This document shows positions 9,134-17,880 of a stretch of 64,000 nt of DNA, in pieces. How positions within the stretch are numbered: position 1 is the first letter of the stretch; the number at the start of each line of letters is the position of its first letter. The notes beneath the pieces were generated by a model, which had not been told where the DNA came from, made no database searches, and saw only the letters and a program-made list of their open reading frames with translations. Made by a program: the position numbers and the translations under genes. Source of the stretch: Aquiflexum sp. TKW24L (GTDB lineage Bacteria; Bacteroidota; Bacteroidia; Cytophagales; Cyclobacteriaceae); NCBI RefSeq assembly GCF_023502205.1, contig NZ_JAMFLG010000009.1:88293-152292 (forward strand), in the 5' to 3' direction.

Positions 9134-10501
9134 ATGAAGATTTCCAATTTCAAAGAAAATTTTTCTACCACTTTTTATCTTGCCTATCCTGTCATGCTCA
9201 GCCAGTTGGGTCAGGTATTGGTTGGAGTAGCGGATAGCATGATGGTAGGAAGGTTAGGAGCCATTCCCCTTGCGGCTGCTTCCTTAGCCAACAGTATTTT
9301 CTTTGTGGTTTTGATGTTTGGAATCGGCGTATCCATGGCAATGACTCCCTTGGTCGCTATGGCAGATGGGAATGGGAAGTCAAAGCGAATTTCCAGGTTA
9401 TTTAACCATGGTTTTACTATTAATATGGTAGGAGGGATAATGATGTTTTTTTTGATTTTGATGGCATCACCATTTCTCAAGCACCTCAACCAACCCGAGG
9501 AAGTCGTCATTTTGGCAATTCCATATTTGGCGATAATTACTTTTTCTTTACTTCCTTTTATGTTTTTTCAGACATTCAAGCAATTTGCTGAGGGGCTGTC
9601 TCAAACCAAACAAGCGATGTATATCACCATTTTTTGTAATGGCATTAATGTGTTTTTGAATTGGGTGATGATCTATGGGAATCTTGGTTTTCCGGCTCTT
9701 GGATTAAATGGAGCAGGTTGGGCTACATTGATTTCTAGGGTAATGATGGGATTAATGATGGCTTATTATGTTTGGAATTCAAAGCGCTATAAGCCTTACA
9801 GCCTGAGTTTGGGATTTAAAAAACTGTCTTTCCCCATGTTTTCCAAATTGATCAAAATCGGAGTACCGACCGGATTTCAATTTATATTTGAGGTTGGTGC
9901 ATTCAGTGCTGCCGCTATCATGATGGGTTGGATCGGAGTGACTGCCCTTGCTGCACATCAGATCGCTATTAACCTTGCATCTATCAGCTATATGATGGCT
10001 TCCGGCCTTTCGACAGCAGCGATGATCAGGGTTGGGAATCAGTTGGGACGTAACGACATCAGGACACTTCGGGAGGCAGGATTTACGGTATTTGTAATGG
10101 TGGCTATTTTCATGAGTGTGGCAGCTGTCATCTTTATTGTATTTAGGGAATTTTTGCCTTCCCTGTATATTGACGATGTGTCGGTCATACAGATGAGTGC
10201 CACCTTGCTGATCATTGCAGGTTTTTTTCAATTGTCAGATGGGATACAGGTCGTTGGGCTCGGTGCTCTAAGAGGTATGTCCGATGTGAGGGTGCCAACT
10301 ATAGTGACCTTGGTGGCATATTGGGTGATAGGTTTGCCTTTGGGCTATGTATTGGCTTTTTCCTATGGTATGGAGGAAATTGGAATCTGGGTAGGACTAC
10401 TGATCGGACTGACAGTTACCGGGATCATGTTGCTTTACCGTTTTCATAAACTGAGCCAAAGGTTGCTTCTTAAACAAGGAAGCAATATTTCAGTGGCATA
10501 G
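9134..10501 (+). CDS. MATE family multidrug/cation efflux transporter
   Basis: A 455-residue inner-membrane antiporter of the MATE family, near the usual 450-460 length, with twelve predicted helices. Family hallmarks include the opening YPVMLSQLGQVLVGVADSMMVGRLG and the matching start of the second half (FQFIFEVGAFSAAAIMMGWIG), which reflects the internal two-fold repeat. NorM-like members export cationic drugs with Na+ or H+. The gene follows the Nudix gene closely and is probably in the same transcript. Substrate and coupling ion are not shown by the sequence. Confidence 0.93.
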   Translation: MKISNFKENFSTTFYLAYPVMLSQLGQVLVGVADSMMVGRLGAIPLAAASLANSIFFVVLMFGIGVSMAMTPLVAMADGNGKSKRISRLFNHGFTINMVGGIMMFFLILMASPFLKHLNQPEEVVILAIPYLAIITFSLLPFMFFQTFKQFAEGLSQTKQAMYITIFCNGINVFLNWVMIYGNLGFPALGLNGAGWATLISRVMMGLMMAYYVWNSKRYKPYSLSLGFKKLSFPMFSKLIKIGVPTGFQFIFEVGAFSAAAIMMGWIGVTALAAHQIAINLASISYMMASGLSTAAMIRVGNQLGRNDIRTLREAGFTVFVMVAIFMSVAAVIFIVFREFLPSLYIDDVSVIQMSATLLIIAGFFQLSDGIQVVGLGALRGMSDVRVPTIVTLVAYWVIGLPLGYVLAFSYGMEEIGIWVGLLIGLTVTGIMLLYRFHKLSQRLLLKQGSNISVA

Positions 10502-10560
10502 TTTACCTTTTTAATATTGAGTTTTCTTTCTATTTTCCGAGATTAAATTTGGAAACTGAT

Positions 10561-11916
10561 ATGAGAAAATTATTACTTGCATTTATTTTATTTGCTGGAT
10601 TCATTGGAGTCCTTTCAGCGCAAACACCACATATTTTATCCCAAAGAGAACAGGCAGCTGTAATAGACTCTTGGTTGGAGGAACGAATCCAAACGCTTTT
10701 GCCCGCGCTGATGGACAGGTCAGATATCGATATGTGGGTAATCATATCGAGGGAGTACAATGAAGACCCTGTGATTAAGACTTTTTTGCCTGCCACATGG
10801 CATGCAGCAAGAAGAAGAACGATGTTGGTGTTGTACAAAGCGCCAGGTTCGGCCACTGTCGAAACCTATGCGGTAGCGAGATATGATGTCGGTAAATCTT
10901 TCAAAAAAGCTTGGGATCCCGATACACAACCTGACCAATGGAAGCGACTTTCAGAATTGATCGTGGAGAAAAACCCTAAAAAAATCGGATTGAATATTGC
11001 CAAGGATTTTGGGCATGCAGATGGGCTTAATGTGACCGAATACAATACCCTTAAGTCATATCTCCCTGAAAATTTCCAAAGCAAAATCACCTCTGCACAA
11101 AATCTTGCTGTTGGATGGTTGGAAACTCGTACTCCTTCCGAAATGGCAACCTATCGCCACCTCCAGACTATCGCCAATGACATCATTGCAGATGGGCTAT
11201 CAGAAGAAGTGATTACGCCGGGTGTCACCACTACTGATGATGTGGTGTGGTGGTACAGAGAAAGAATCAAAGCACTTAAATTGGATACGTGGTTTCACCC
11301 TTCGGTCGATATCCAAAGGGCAGATCCTGCATCACAGGGTCAGTTGAGGTCTTTCGCTGTCAAAGCAGATTCCGAGGTAATTATGCCAGGTGACATGCTT
11401 CACATAGATTTTGGTATTTCTTACCTAAGGTTGAATACCGATACCCAGCAGCTTGCCTATGTATTGAAACTAGGAGAAAATGAGGTCCCTCAATACCTCA
11501 AAGATGCCATGAAAGTCGGCAATGGACTTCAGGATATTCTTACTTCAAATTTTGTAACTGGGCGTACAGGAAATCAAATTCTTAAAGAAACCAGAAAAGG
11601 CATGGATGCCCAAGGGATCAAAGGCAGTATTTATTCTCATCCACTTGGCATTCATGGCCATGCGTCAGGTCCAACCATCGGAATGTGGGACAACCAAGGA
11701 GATACTCCGGGCGCAGGTGATTATCCTTTGTATCCAAATACTGTTTATGCAATTGAGCTCAATGCTGTTGTTTTTCTAAAGGAATGGAATAAAGAGCTGA
11801 GAGTGCAATTGGAAGAAGGTGCCTATTTTGACGGAGAAAAAGTAACTTACTTAAATGGAAGGCAGGTCGAAATCATGCCGATTCCAAGGAAAAACGGATT
11901 TTTGGACAATCCATAA
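10561..11916 (+). CDS. Exported M24 family metallopeptidase (Xaa-Pro aminopeptidase-like)
   Basis: Pita-bread metallopeptidase related to aminopeptidase P, 451 residues. The N-terminal signal peptide (MRKLLLAFILFAGFIGVLSA) suggests a periplasmic enzyme. Metal ligands are recognisable in HIDFGIS and LNTDTQQ (two Asp), SHPLGIHGHA (His), YAIELNA and QLEEGAY (two Glu). The reading frame extends to a TTG at 10549, but TAAATTTG at 10544-10551, a -7 promoter box, overlaps that TTG, so the ATG at 10561 is chosen. It probably removes N-terminal residues from X-Pro peptides. It converges on the YhhN gene. Confidence 0.9.
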   Translation: MRKLLLAFILFAGFIGVLSAQTPHILSQREQAAVIDSWLEERIQTLLPALMDRSDIDMWVIISREYNEDPVIKTFLPATWHAARRRTMLVLYKAPGSATVETYAVARYDVGKSFKKAWDPDTQPDQWKRLSELIVEKNPKKIGLNIAKDFGHADGLNVTEYNTLKSYLPENFQSKITSAQNLAVGWLETRTPSEMATYRHLQTIANDIIADGLSEEVITPGVTTTDDVVWWYRERIKALKLDTWFHPSVDIQRADPASQGQLRSFAVKADSEVIMPGDMLHIDFGISYLRLNTDTQQLAYVLKLGENEVPQYLKDAMKVGNGLQDILTSNFVTGRTGNQILKETRKGMDAQGIKGSIYSHPLGIHGHASGPTIGMWDNQGDTPGAGDYPLYPNTVYAIELNAVVFLKEWNKELRVQLEEGAYFDGEKVTYLNGRQVEIMPIPRKNGFLDNP

Positions 11917-11927
11917 GTTTGCTTAAA

Positions 11928-12644
11928 TTATGATTTGACCGGAATCTCTTCGTTGGTTATTTCATCGATTTGGGTCAGAATCCCAAAACTGCAAAGGTAA
12001 TGACCGCCGGAATAAAAAATAATAGCGATTGCGTATCTGATTTTATTGGTTGCGAACAGGTCAAAACCAGTAAGTGAAGCGCTTAGGATAAACAAAAAAG
12101 CTCCTATTGCTACTAGTACAAAACTTTTCCTGCTGACAAAAAACCTCCTGTTGATGGCCATAACAAAAGTACTGATCCCAAAAAAGGAATATAATAATCC
12201 TGGCAGAAAAAACTCATTGGTATATTCCAACACAATAGCTGCATAAATCCCCAAAACAAGAAATGCGAGTAATTCAGGCCATCTTTTTGAAAGAGATGGC
12301 CTTATACTTTGTTCTGAAAATTGCGTGGATAAATAAAACAAAAGTCCATAGCTGGTCTGGGCCACAATGAAAGTGCAGATTCCTATAGTTTTGAACAGAC
12401 TTTCTTCAATATCAAGAAGCATCAAAAAATCTCCTGTAAAGGAAAAGATTGTAGCTACTATCATCAAAGTCATTAAAGCATGAGGATTTTTTTTGAACTT
12501 CATCAAAAGTCCAAAAATCAAAATTGGAAGTGTCGATAGATTAAATAGAAAGAACCCAACCTTTAAATCCAAGAGAAGAAAGGCAATAGCCAATACTACG
12601 GTTGAGATATAAATGACAGTAAACTTGGTGTTCCAGACTAACAT
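11928..12644 (-). CDS. YhhN family membrane protein (lysoplasmalogenase-like)
   Basis: A 238-residue protein with about eight hydrophobic helices. The stretch IFSFTGDFLML followed by GICTFIVAQTSYGLLFYL matches the YhhN/TMEM86 family (PF07947), whose eukaryotic members hydrolyse the vinyl-ether bond of lysoplasmalogens. The C-terminal FYSGGHYLCSFGIL also fits. Whether the bacterial protein has this activity is unproven, since plasmalogens are not established for this organism. It converges on the M24 peptidase gene 11 bases away and shows no operon partner. Confidence 0.7.
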   Translation of the reverse strand: MLVWNTKFTVIYISTVVLAIAFLLLDLKVGFFLFNLSTLPILIFGLLMKFKKNPHALMTLMIVATIFSFTGDFLMLLDIEESLFKTIGICTFIVAQTSYGLLFYLSTQFSEQSIRPSLSKRWPELLAFLVLGIYAAIVLEYTNEFFLPGLLYSFFGISTFVMAINRRFFVSRKSFVLVAIGAFLFILSASLTGFDLFATNKIRYAIAIIFYSGGHYLCSFGILTQIDEITNEEIPVKS

Positions 12645-12825
12645 TTAGAGAATCAATTGATAATCGAATCTAAAAATAATCTTTAAAAACAAAATAAAAT
12701 ATTTTAATTGCAAAAAAAGTTGTTAAAAAATTTTAATAATTCATATTAAACCAATTAATTTAACTTTTTGATAAAAATTTTATGAAATTGGTAATTTTTA
12801 CTTTTTTGATTATAATATTACTGGG

Positions 12826-14007
12826 TTATGCACTGAACGTGGTTTTTTTTTGGGTATTTCTCAAGAAAAGCAGTATAACAAATGCGATTAATGAAAATAT
12901 ACCAGCTATCGAAAAAACCAATGGGAAATTGCCTGATTTGTTGGCATACACATAGCCTGATACCAAAGCTCCAACGCCAATTCCTGATTCCAAGGCGATA
13001 TACATGGTTGCCAATGCCCTACCCCTAAACTGATCCAAAGAAAGGTCTATTGTCCATGCTGAGATAGTCGGGGAATTCATACCAACCGATGCACCGAAAA
13101 TTACTCCACCAAAAAGAAACATGGCTTTTGATTCTGCAAATCCGATCAGAAACATTGATACTCCCATAGAAAGGCAGGCCACCAGCATCACAGGGATTCT
13201 GCCATATTTGTCAGAAGCCCTGCCCGCTATGATTCTGATTCCTAATGAAGAAAGCGTGAATACAGCAAAGAAAAGCCCTTTGTTCAAAATTCCTAAATGC
13301 TCTGAAAAATCCGGAACGATCGTAAGTACGGCCCCGAATGAAAAAACTGTCAGAAATAAAACAAGAGAAGGAGCCAAAACTCTTTTTTCTATCAATTCAT
13401 CCCGCTTCAATTTCAATAACCTTGGATGGAATTTTTCAGGCTGTGAGACAGTCTCCTTCAATCTGATCAAAATCAGAATCGAAAGAATGGCTGTAAAAGC
13501 AGACGTATAAAAAAGAGGCTGAATCCCCCAAATAGAACCGATATATCCACCCGTAGCCGGACCCGCAGCCATTCCTAACGAACCAAACAAGGATTGGATT
13601 CCCATTGCTTCACCTCTTCTGGTAAATGGAACAATATCCGCAACATAGGCTGAAATACCTGTTGGAGTGAAGCCTGTTGAGAATCCATGCATAAACCGCA
13701 AAAAAAGAAATCCTGCTACCGAAGTAATAATAGGATAGGCTAAGCTGGCGATGATACATACAACAGCACCAAAAACCATCACCGGAATCCGTCCGATTTT
13801 GTCTGCCAACTTACCGCTAAAAGGTCTAGAAAGTCCTGCTGAAAGTGTAAATAAAGCAATGATCAACCCTTTATAATCCTCCCCACCCAACGAACTCAAA
13901 TAGGAGGGAAGCTCCGGAATGATCATGTTGAAGCTGGAAAAAAACAAAAATGAACTCAAGCAGAGGAGAAAATAATCCAATGTAAAGAATGGAGGTAAAA
14001 ATCTCAT
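12826..14007 (-). CDS. Major facilitator superfamily transporter
   Basis: A 393-residue MFS permease with twelve predicted helices. Motif A in loop 2-3 is present (GKLADKIGRIPVM) and is repeated in the second half (GRASDKYGRIPVM), as in drug:H+ antiporters of the 12-helix type. Most residues lie in hydrophobic segments with short loops. A central cytoplasmic loop (KETVSQPEKFHPRLLKLKRDE) divides the two halves. The prfB terminator lies between it and prfB, so it is transcribed separately. Substrate unknown; sugar or drug efflux are the usual family roles. Confidence 0.9.
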   Translation of the reverse strand: MRFLPPFFTLDYFLLCLSSFLFFSSFNMIIPELPSYLSSLGGEDYKGLIIALFTLSAGLSRPFSGKLADKIGRIPVMVFGAVVCIIASLAYPIITSVAGFLFLRFMHGFSTGFTPTGISAYVADIVPFTRRGEAMGIQSLFGSLGMAAGPATGGYIGSIWGIQPLFYTSAFTAILSILILIRLKETVSQPEKFHPRLLKLKRDELIEKRVLAPSLVLFLTVFSFGAVLTIVPDFSEHLGILNKGLFFAVFTLSSLGIRIIAGRASDKYGRIPVMLVACLSMGVSMFLIGFAESKAMFLFGGVIFGASVGMNSPTISAWTIDLSLDQFRGRALATMYIALESGIGVGALVSGYVYANKSGNFPLVFSIAGIFSLIAFVILLFLRNTQKKTTFSA

Positions 14008-14020
14008 GAAGGAGTTATGT

Positions 14021-14067
14021 TAGAAATAAAACAATCCTGATCCAGAACCTGTCTGAATCAGGATTGT
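14021..14067 (-). terminator. Intrinsic terminator of prfB
   Basis: On the minus strand a 15-position stem with one mismatch (arms 14067-14053 and 14045-14031; core ACAATCCTGAT) with a seven-base loop is followed by a T-rich stretch (TTTTATTTC). It lies just after the prfB stop and before the MFS gene. Confidence 0.85.
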
Positions 14068-14080
14068 CAAGTTAAAAAGG

Positions 14081-15182
14081 TCAATCTTGGCTGGCTTCTT
14101 CTTCGCTTTGTGCAAGTAAAAATGCCTTAATAAACTCATTGATATTCCCATCAAGTACACTTTGGGTATCTGATGTTTCGTAGCCGGTTCTGGCGTCTTT
14201 TACCAATTTGTAAGGATGGAGGACGTAATTTCTAATCTGAGAACCAAAGTCAATCCTCAGTTTACCTGATTCTACTTTAGCCCGCTCTGCATTCCTCTTC
14301 TCCATCTCCATCTGATAAAGCCTAGACTTCAACATCTGCATGGCTTTTTCTCTATTAGCAAGCTGAGAACGCTCAATCTGACAGACTACCACGATTCCTG
14401 TTGGTTTGTGGGTCAGCTGGACCTTGGTTTCGACCTTGTTTACATTCTGTCCACCTGCACCACCTGAGCGTGATGTATGTAGCTCAACATCTGCAGGATT
14501 GATGTCAATCTCAATGGTATCATCTACCTCGGGATAGGCATATACTGAAGCAAATGAAGTATGTCTTCTTCCATTACTATCAAAAGGCGAAATCCTAACC
14601 AAACGGTGAACACCGATCTCAGATTTTAGGAAGCCATATGCCAAAGGACCTTCAAATTCCAAGGTACAGGATTTGATTCCGGCTACTTCACCTTCCTGCA
14701 AATCCACTTCACGAACTTTATACCCATTTTTTTCGCCCCACATGATATACATTCTCATCAAGATCGAAGCCCAATCGTTACTTTCAGTTCCGCCGGCTCC
14801 GGGGTTGATTTCAAGCACTGCATTGAGTTGGTCCTCCTCGCTGCTGAGCATTTTTTTGAGTTCGAGGTCTTCCACCTCTCCCAAAACTTCTTTGTATTCG
14901 GATTTCATTTCCTCTTCGGAAACTTCATCTGAAGAATAAAAGTCGAACAATACTTCGAGATCCTGAAGGCTGGTTTCCAATTTCTCAAAAGGGGAGGTCC
15001 AAGTTTTTTTGGCTTGGATTTGCTTCATTATTTTCTCCGCTTCTTCGGAATCATTCCAGAAACCGGCCTGTGATGAAACAGCCTCTAAATCTTCTATTTC
15101 TGCTTTCTTCTTATCGTAGTCAAAGATACCTCCTCAAAGCCGAAACGCGGGCTCTCAAGTCTTTCAACTGGTCTGATGTCAT
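14081..15182 (-). CDS. prfB: Peptide chain release factor 2 (RF2), expressed by +1 frameshift
   Basis: RF2 recognises UAA and UGA and triggers peptide release. The gene begins at ATG 15182 and reads [20 protein letters not shown], then meets an in-frame TGA at 15122-15120. A +1 shift at CTT-T continues with [12 protein letters not shown] and gives a 366-residue protein, matching the family's usual length. The SPF anticodon-like motif is near residue 200 ([11 protein letters not shown]) and the GGQ catalytic motif is at about 243-245. The frameshift site is annotated separately. Simple ORF calling would miss the first 50 or so residues and start at 15028. A terminator follows the gene. Confidence 0.96.
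15119..15134 (-). promoter_or_regulatory. Programmed +1 frameshift site of prfB
   Basis: On the minus strand the site reads AGGAGG TAT CTT TGA C. It has an internal Shine-Dalgarno-like hexamer (15134-15129), a three-base spacer, the slippery CTT codon (15125-15123) and the UGA stop followed by C. This is the standard RF2 autoregulation device: low RF2 makes the ribosome pause at UGA and slip forward by one base. Confidence 0.96.
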
Positions 15183-15242
15183 AATTTATTTAGTTTTTGA
15201 GGTGCAAAAGTCGTAAAAAATCCCCGGTTTACCTATTCGGAT

Positions 15243-15767
15243 TCAATCTCCATACAGAATAATAAGCTGTATTTTATTGTCACCTTTGTGTTTGAACTCT
15301 TTATACTTGAGTTTGGATATCACATATCCTCCTGCCAAAAGCCCGACTGGCAAAGCCCAAGAATCTTCCAATTGTTTTAAGTCTCCTTGATGATAAAGGC
15401 TGTTGACAGTATTGACAAGAAGAAAAATAACTCCTGCACCCATGCTCAGGTAGGAAAGATTTCTAATCGTATGGTTTCTTGGGTCCTTGTTGCGGATATC
15501 GACCACGGTGATTTCCTTAGGTTGGAGCACATTTTCAGAAAGGACGATGATGTCTGTTTTGATATCGACGATCACATCAGTGACATAATAATCAAACTTG
15601 GTGGACTTGTACGTTATTTCCTCACCGATCTGAAATCGGAGGGCAGTTTTGGTATTAGAACCCTTTTGAAGAAGGATAAATTTTTGGGAATAGGAATGAT
15701 TGGCCAATGAAAACCAAAGTATCAGGGCAATGAGGGATACTTTGGATTTGAAAAAGGTTCTTTTCAT
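15243..15767 (-). CDS. Exported protein of unknown function
   Basis: A 174-residue protein with an N-terminal signal peptide (cleavage near HSYSQ, residue 28). The middle part is rich in beta-type segments (RFQIGEEITYKSTKFDYYV, then TDVIVDIKTDIIVLSEN). Two hydrophobic segments follow (around residues 105-125 and 140-152), so it may be anchored in a membrane. No known domain is recognised. The pattern of a mature domain starting with KFILLQKG and an ITYK repeat suggests a small surface or periplasmic protein. It lies upstream of prfB on the same strand, with 60 bases between them. Confidence 0.6.
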   Translation of the reverse strand: MKRTFFKSKVSLIALILWFSLANHSYSQKFILLQKGSNTKTALRFQIGEEITYKSTKFDYYVTDVIVDIKTDIIVLSENVLQPKEITVVDIRNKDPRNHTIRNLSYLSMGAGVIFLLVNTVNSLYHQGDLKQLEDSWALPVGLLAGGYVISKLKYKEFKHKGDNKIQLIILYGD

Positions 15768-15880
15768 GCAATCGGCCTTATTGGTGCTATTAGTTAAAAC
15801 GGAATTCTCGGAAAGATTTCTATTCTCAAATAGAAGATTTTAGGCTAATATAAGGAAATGAGTGTAATTATGAATTTAAC

Positions 15881-16048
15881 TTATTTCCATTCATCACGGA
15901 GCTTTTGCTGAATTTTTACAGGATCTTCAGCCAGATTGATTATTCCTGAAAATTTTGATGCTTCAAATCCTTTTTTCTTTTTACTGGTAATAGTCAGGGT
16001 TTTTTGCATTTCCTCCTTCGTAGAACCCTTTTTGATAATTATTACCAG
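15881..16048 (-). pseudogene. Antitoxin-like small ORF without an ATG start (orphan, possibly decayed)
   Basis: The frame encodes 55 residues resembling small Bacteroidetes antitoxin-type proteins that often precede PIN-domain toxins: IIIKKGSTKEEMQ at the start and KKKKGFEASKFSG then EDPVKIQQKLRDEWK at the end. That family resemblance is from memory of the pattern. The frame is open only from 16060, and no ATG, GTG or TTG exists before the internal ATG at 16009. The likely starts are CTG 16048 (55 aa) or ATG 16009 (42 aa, lacking the N-terminal strand). No toxin ORF follows, so it looks like the remnant of a pair. The rest of the 15768-16181 gap holds only the ilvE terminator. Confidence 0.45.
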
Positions 16049-16126
16049 ATGATTTAAATTTTATATAGAGATAATTTAAACGATGAAATTCCTGATGTCC
16101 TTCTATCAAGGATTGTTTTTGATTTC

Positions 16127-16152
16127 AAAAAAAACCAACCATAGGTGGTTTT
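16127..16152 (-). terminator. Intrinsic terminator of ilvE
   Basis: On the minus strand, GAAAACCACC (about 16153-16144) pairs with GGTTGGTTTT with one bulged base and a three-base loop. A run of eight T residues (16134-16127) follows. It lies about 30 bases beyond the ilvE stop. Confidence 0.75.
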
Positions 16153-16181
16153 CAAAATTATGATTCAATTTCAAATCTCTT

Positions 16182-17249
16182 TTACAATTTGATAATCCAA
16201 CCACGTTTGTCTTCTTTTTTGCCATACTTGATTTCATCGAGGGTTTTTTGGACCTGATGGGAGAAGGCATAGGATGGCTTTTCTGGAAGGATATAATCCT
16301 GTCCATGGATATTAATTTTGAAAATATGTGCAATCGTTGCTGCAGTTCCTGTTCCAAAAGCGTCCTGAAGTTTTCCTTCTACAAGGGCTTTCTCCAATTC
16401 GGTCACACTCAAAAAACGCTCCTCTACAGGATATCCCATTTCTTTTGCAATGGACAAGACAGAATCTCTGGTGATTCCTTTCAGGATAGTCCCGGTGTGG
16501 GTCGGTGCTGTGATGATGGTGTCATTGATCATAAACATGACATTCATGGTACCACTTTCTTCGATGAATTGATGGGATTTGCCATCTGTCCAAAGCAATT
16601 GGTCGTAGCCTTCTTTTTGGGCCAAAAGAGCTGGATACAGCGAGCCTGCATAGTTGCCCGCAGCTTTTGCCTGTCCTGTACCCCCTTCAATGGCCCTGGT
16701 ATATTTCTGCTCGACCTTTACTGCCACAGGCTTGGAATAATAGTTTCCAACAGGGCAGGTGAAGATCATAAACTTATATTTTTCTGATGGTCTGACACCG
16801 ATATAGTCATCTGTAGCAAAAACAAATGGCCTGATATACAATGAATAACCGGGTTTATTTGGAATCCAAGCCCTGTCCAGATCCAACAGTGTCATCAATC
16901 CTTCCATAAAAATTTCTTCAGGAACTTCAGGAATACACATTCTTCTGGCGGATTCATTCAACCTTTTTTGGTTGGCATCTGCTCTGAAAAGTAAGATTTC
17001 ACCTTCCTCATTTTTATAGGCTTTCATTCCTTCGAAAATAGATTGTCCATAATGAAGGGTGGCATTGGAAGGGCTGATGGCAAGTGGCGCGTATGGCTCA
17101 ATGCGGAGGTCTGTCCATTCGCCATCAATAAAATCAGCCACAAACATGTGGTCACTGATCGTTTTGCCGAAAACCAAGTTGTCAAAATCCGTCTCTTTAA
17201 GCCTGGATTTAGCAGTTTTGGTGATATCTATCTGTAATGCTGTTTTCAT
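16182..17249 (-). CDS. ilvE: Branched-chain amino acid aminotransferase
   Basis: PLP-dependent class IV aminotransferase (fold type IV) that makes or degrades leucine, isoleucine and valine with glutamate/2-oxoglutarate. It has 355 residues, like mitochondrial BCAT-type enzymes. The PLP lysine is K195 in GGTGQAKAAGNYAG, and the class signature EESGTMNVMF follows. The open frame extends 12 codons upstream without an ATG; the ATG at 17249 (MKTALQIDITKTAKSRL) is chosen. It lies four bases after the stop of the adenosyltransferase gene, so the two form an operon and share the terminator at 16127. Confidence 0.95.
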   Translation of the reverse strand: MKTALQIDITKTAKSRLKETDFDNLVFGKTISDHMFVADFIDGEWTDLRIEPYAPLAISPSNATLHYGQSIFEGMKAYKNEEGEILLFRADANQKRLNESARRMCIPEVPEEIFMEGLMTLLDLDRAWIPNKPGYSLYIRPFVFATDDYIGVRPSEKYKFMIFTCPVGNYYSKPVAVKVEQKYTRAIEGGTGQAKAAGNYAGSLYPALLAQKEGYDQLLWTDGKSHQFIEESGTMNVMFMINDTIITAPTHTGTILKGITRDSVLSIAKEMGYPVEERFLSVTELEKALVEGKLQDAFGTGTAATIAHIFKINIHGQDYILPEKPSYAFSHQVQKTLDEIKYGKKEDKRGWIIKL

Positions 17250-17253
17250 GGTA

Positions 17254-17802
17254 TTAGATTCTAGGCTTCCAAGTAACCTCCTCAACTCCTAACTCTTGGG
17301 CTATTAACCTTCCCAAAACAAAAAGATAATCAGAAAGCCGGTTTAAATATTTTACGATTATTTCATCTACATGCTCTATTTCCATCAGGTCAATGACGCA
17401 GCGCTCAGTTCTCCTACACACTGTCCTTGCAACGTGGCAAAAAGATACAGTTTGGTGTCCTCCCGGCAAAATAAAATGCCTCAATTCGGGAAGTTGCAAT
17501 TCCATTTCATCTATTTCCTTTTCCAGCAGTTCCAAGTCTTCGTCATGAAGATCAGGCTTTTTGATGTTTTCTTTTCCCGGCTCTGAAGCTAGGGTCGCAC
17601 CGATTGTAAAAAGCCTGTCTTGGATTTCTTTGAGAAGAGACTCTCTTTTTTGGTTGATTTCCTGATCCCGGAGCAAACCGATGAAACTGTTCAGTTCATC
17701 TACGGTGCCATAGGCATCAATTCTCAATTCTGCTTTTGAAACCCTCCGGCCTCCCAACAATGAGGTTTTTCCCGTATCTCCGGTTTTGGTATATATTTTC
17801 AT
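17254..17802 (-). CDS. Cob(I)alamin adenosyltransferase, PduO type
   Basis: ATP:cob(I)alamin adenosyltransferase that makes adenosylcobalamin, 182 residues. The N-terminal ATP-binding signature MKIYTKTGDTGKTSLLGGRR is diagnostic, and the RIDAYGTVDELNSFIG and CRRTERCVIDL helices follow as in PduO/MMAB proteins. It is cytosolic and trimeric in the family. It precedes ilvE by four bases. The link may be practical, since adenosylcobalamin serves methylmalonyl-CoA mutase in branched-chain amino acid breakdown, but that is inference from the pairing. Other cobalamin genes are absent from the window, so the cell may salvage corrinoids. Confidence 0.95.
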   Translation of the reverse strand: MKIYTKTGDTGKTSLLGGRRVSKAELRIDAYGTVDELNSFIGLLRDQEINQKRESLLKEIQDRLFTIGATLASEPGKENIKKPDLHDEDLELLEKEIDEMELQLPELRHFILPGGHQTVSFCHVARTVCRRTERCVIDLMEIEHVDEIIVKYLNRLSDYLFVLGRLIAQELGVEEVTWKPRI

Positions 17803-17880
17803 GGGGCAAAATCGTATTTAGTAGGCCTTTGACAATCAAGCCACAAAAATAACAGAAAGAATTTAGAAAGCTTTACGAAA

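Noticed and set aside
12782..12955. A roughly 57-codon plus-strand ORF with a hydrophobic start, overlapping the end of the MFS gene
   Set aside because: It lies antisense to the coding end of a clear MFS gene for most of its length and has no family resemblance, promoter or neighbouring partner. The hydrophobic start comes from an AT-rich region.
14031..14067. Considered as an operator or palindromic regulatory site
   Set aside because: Its position directly after prfB and its T-rich minus-strand tail fit an ordinary terminator.
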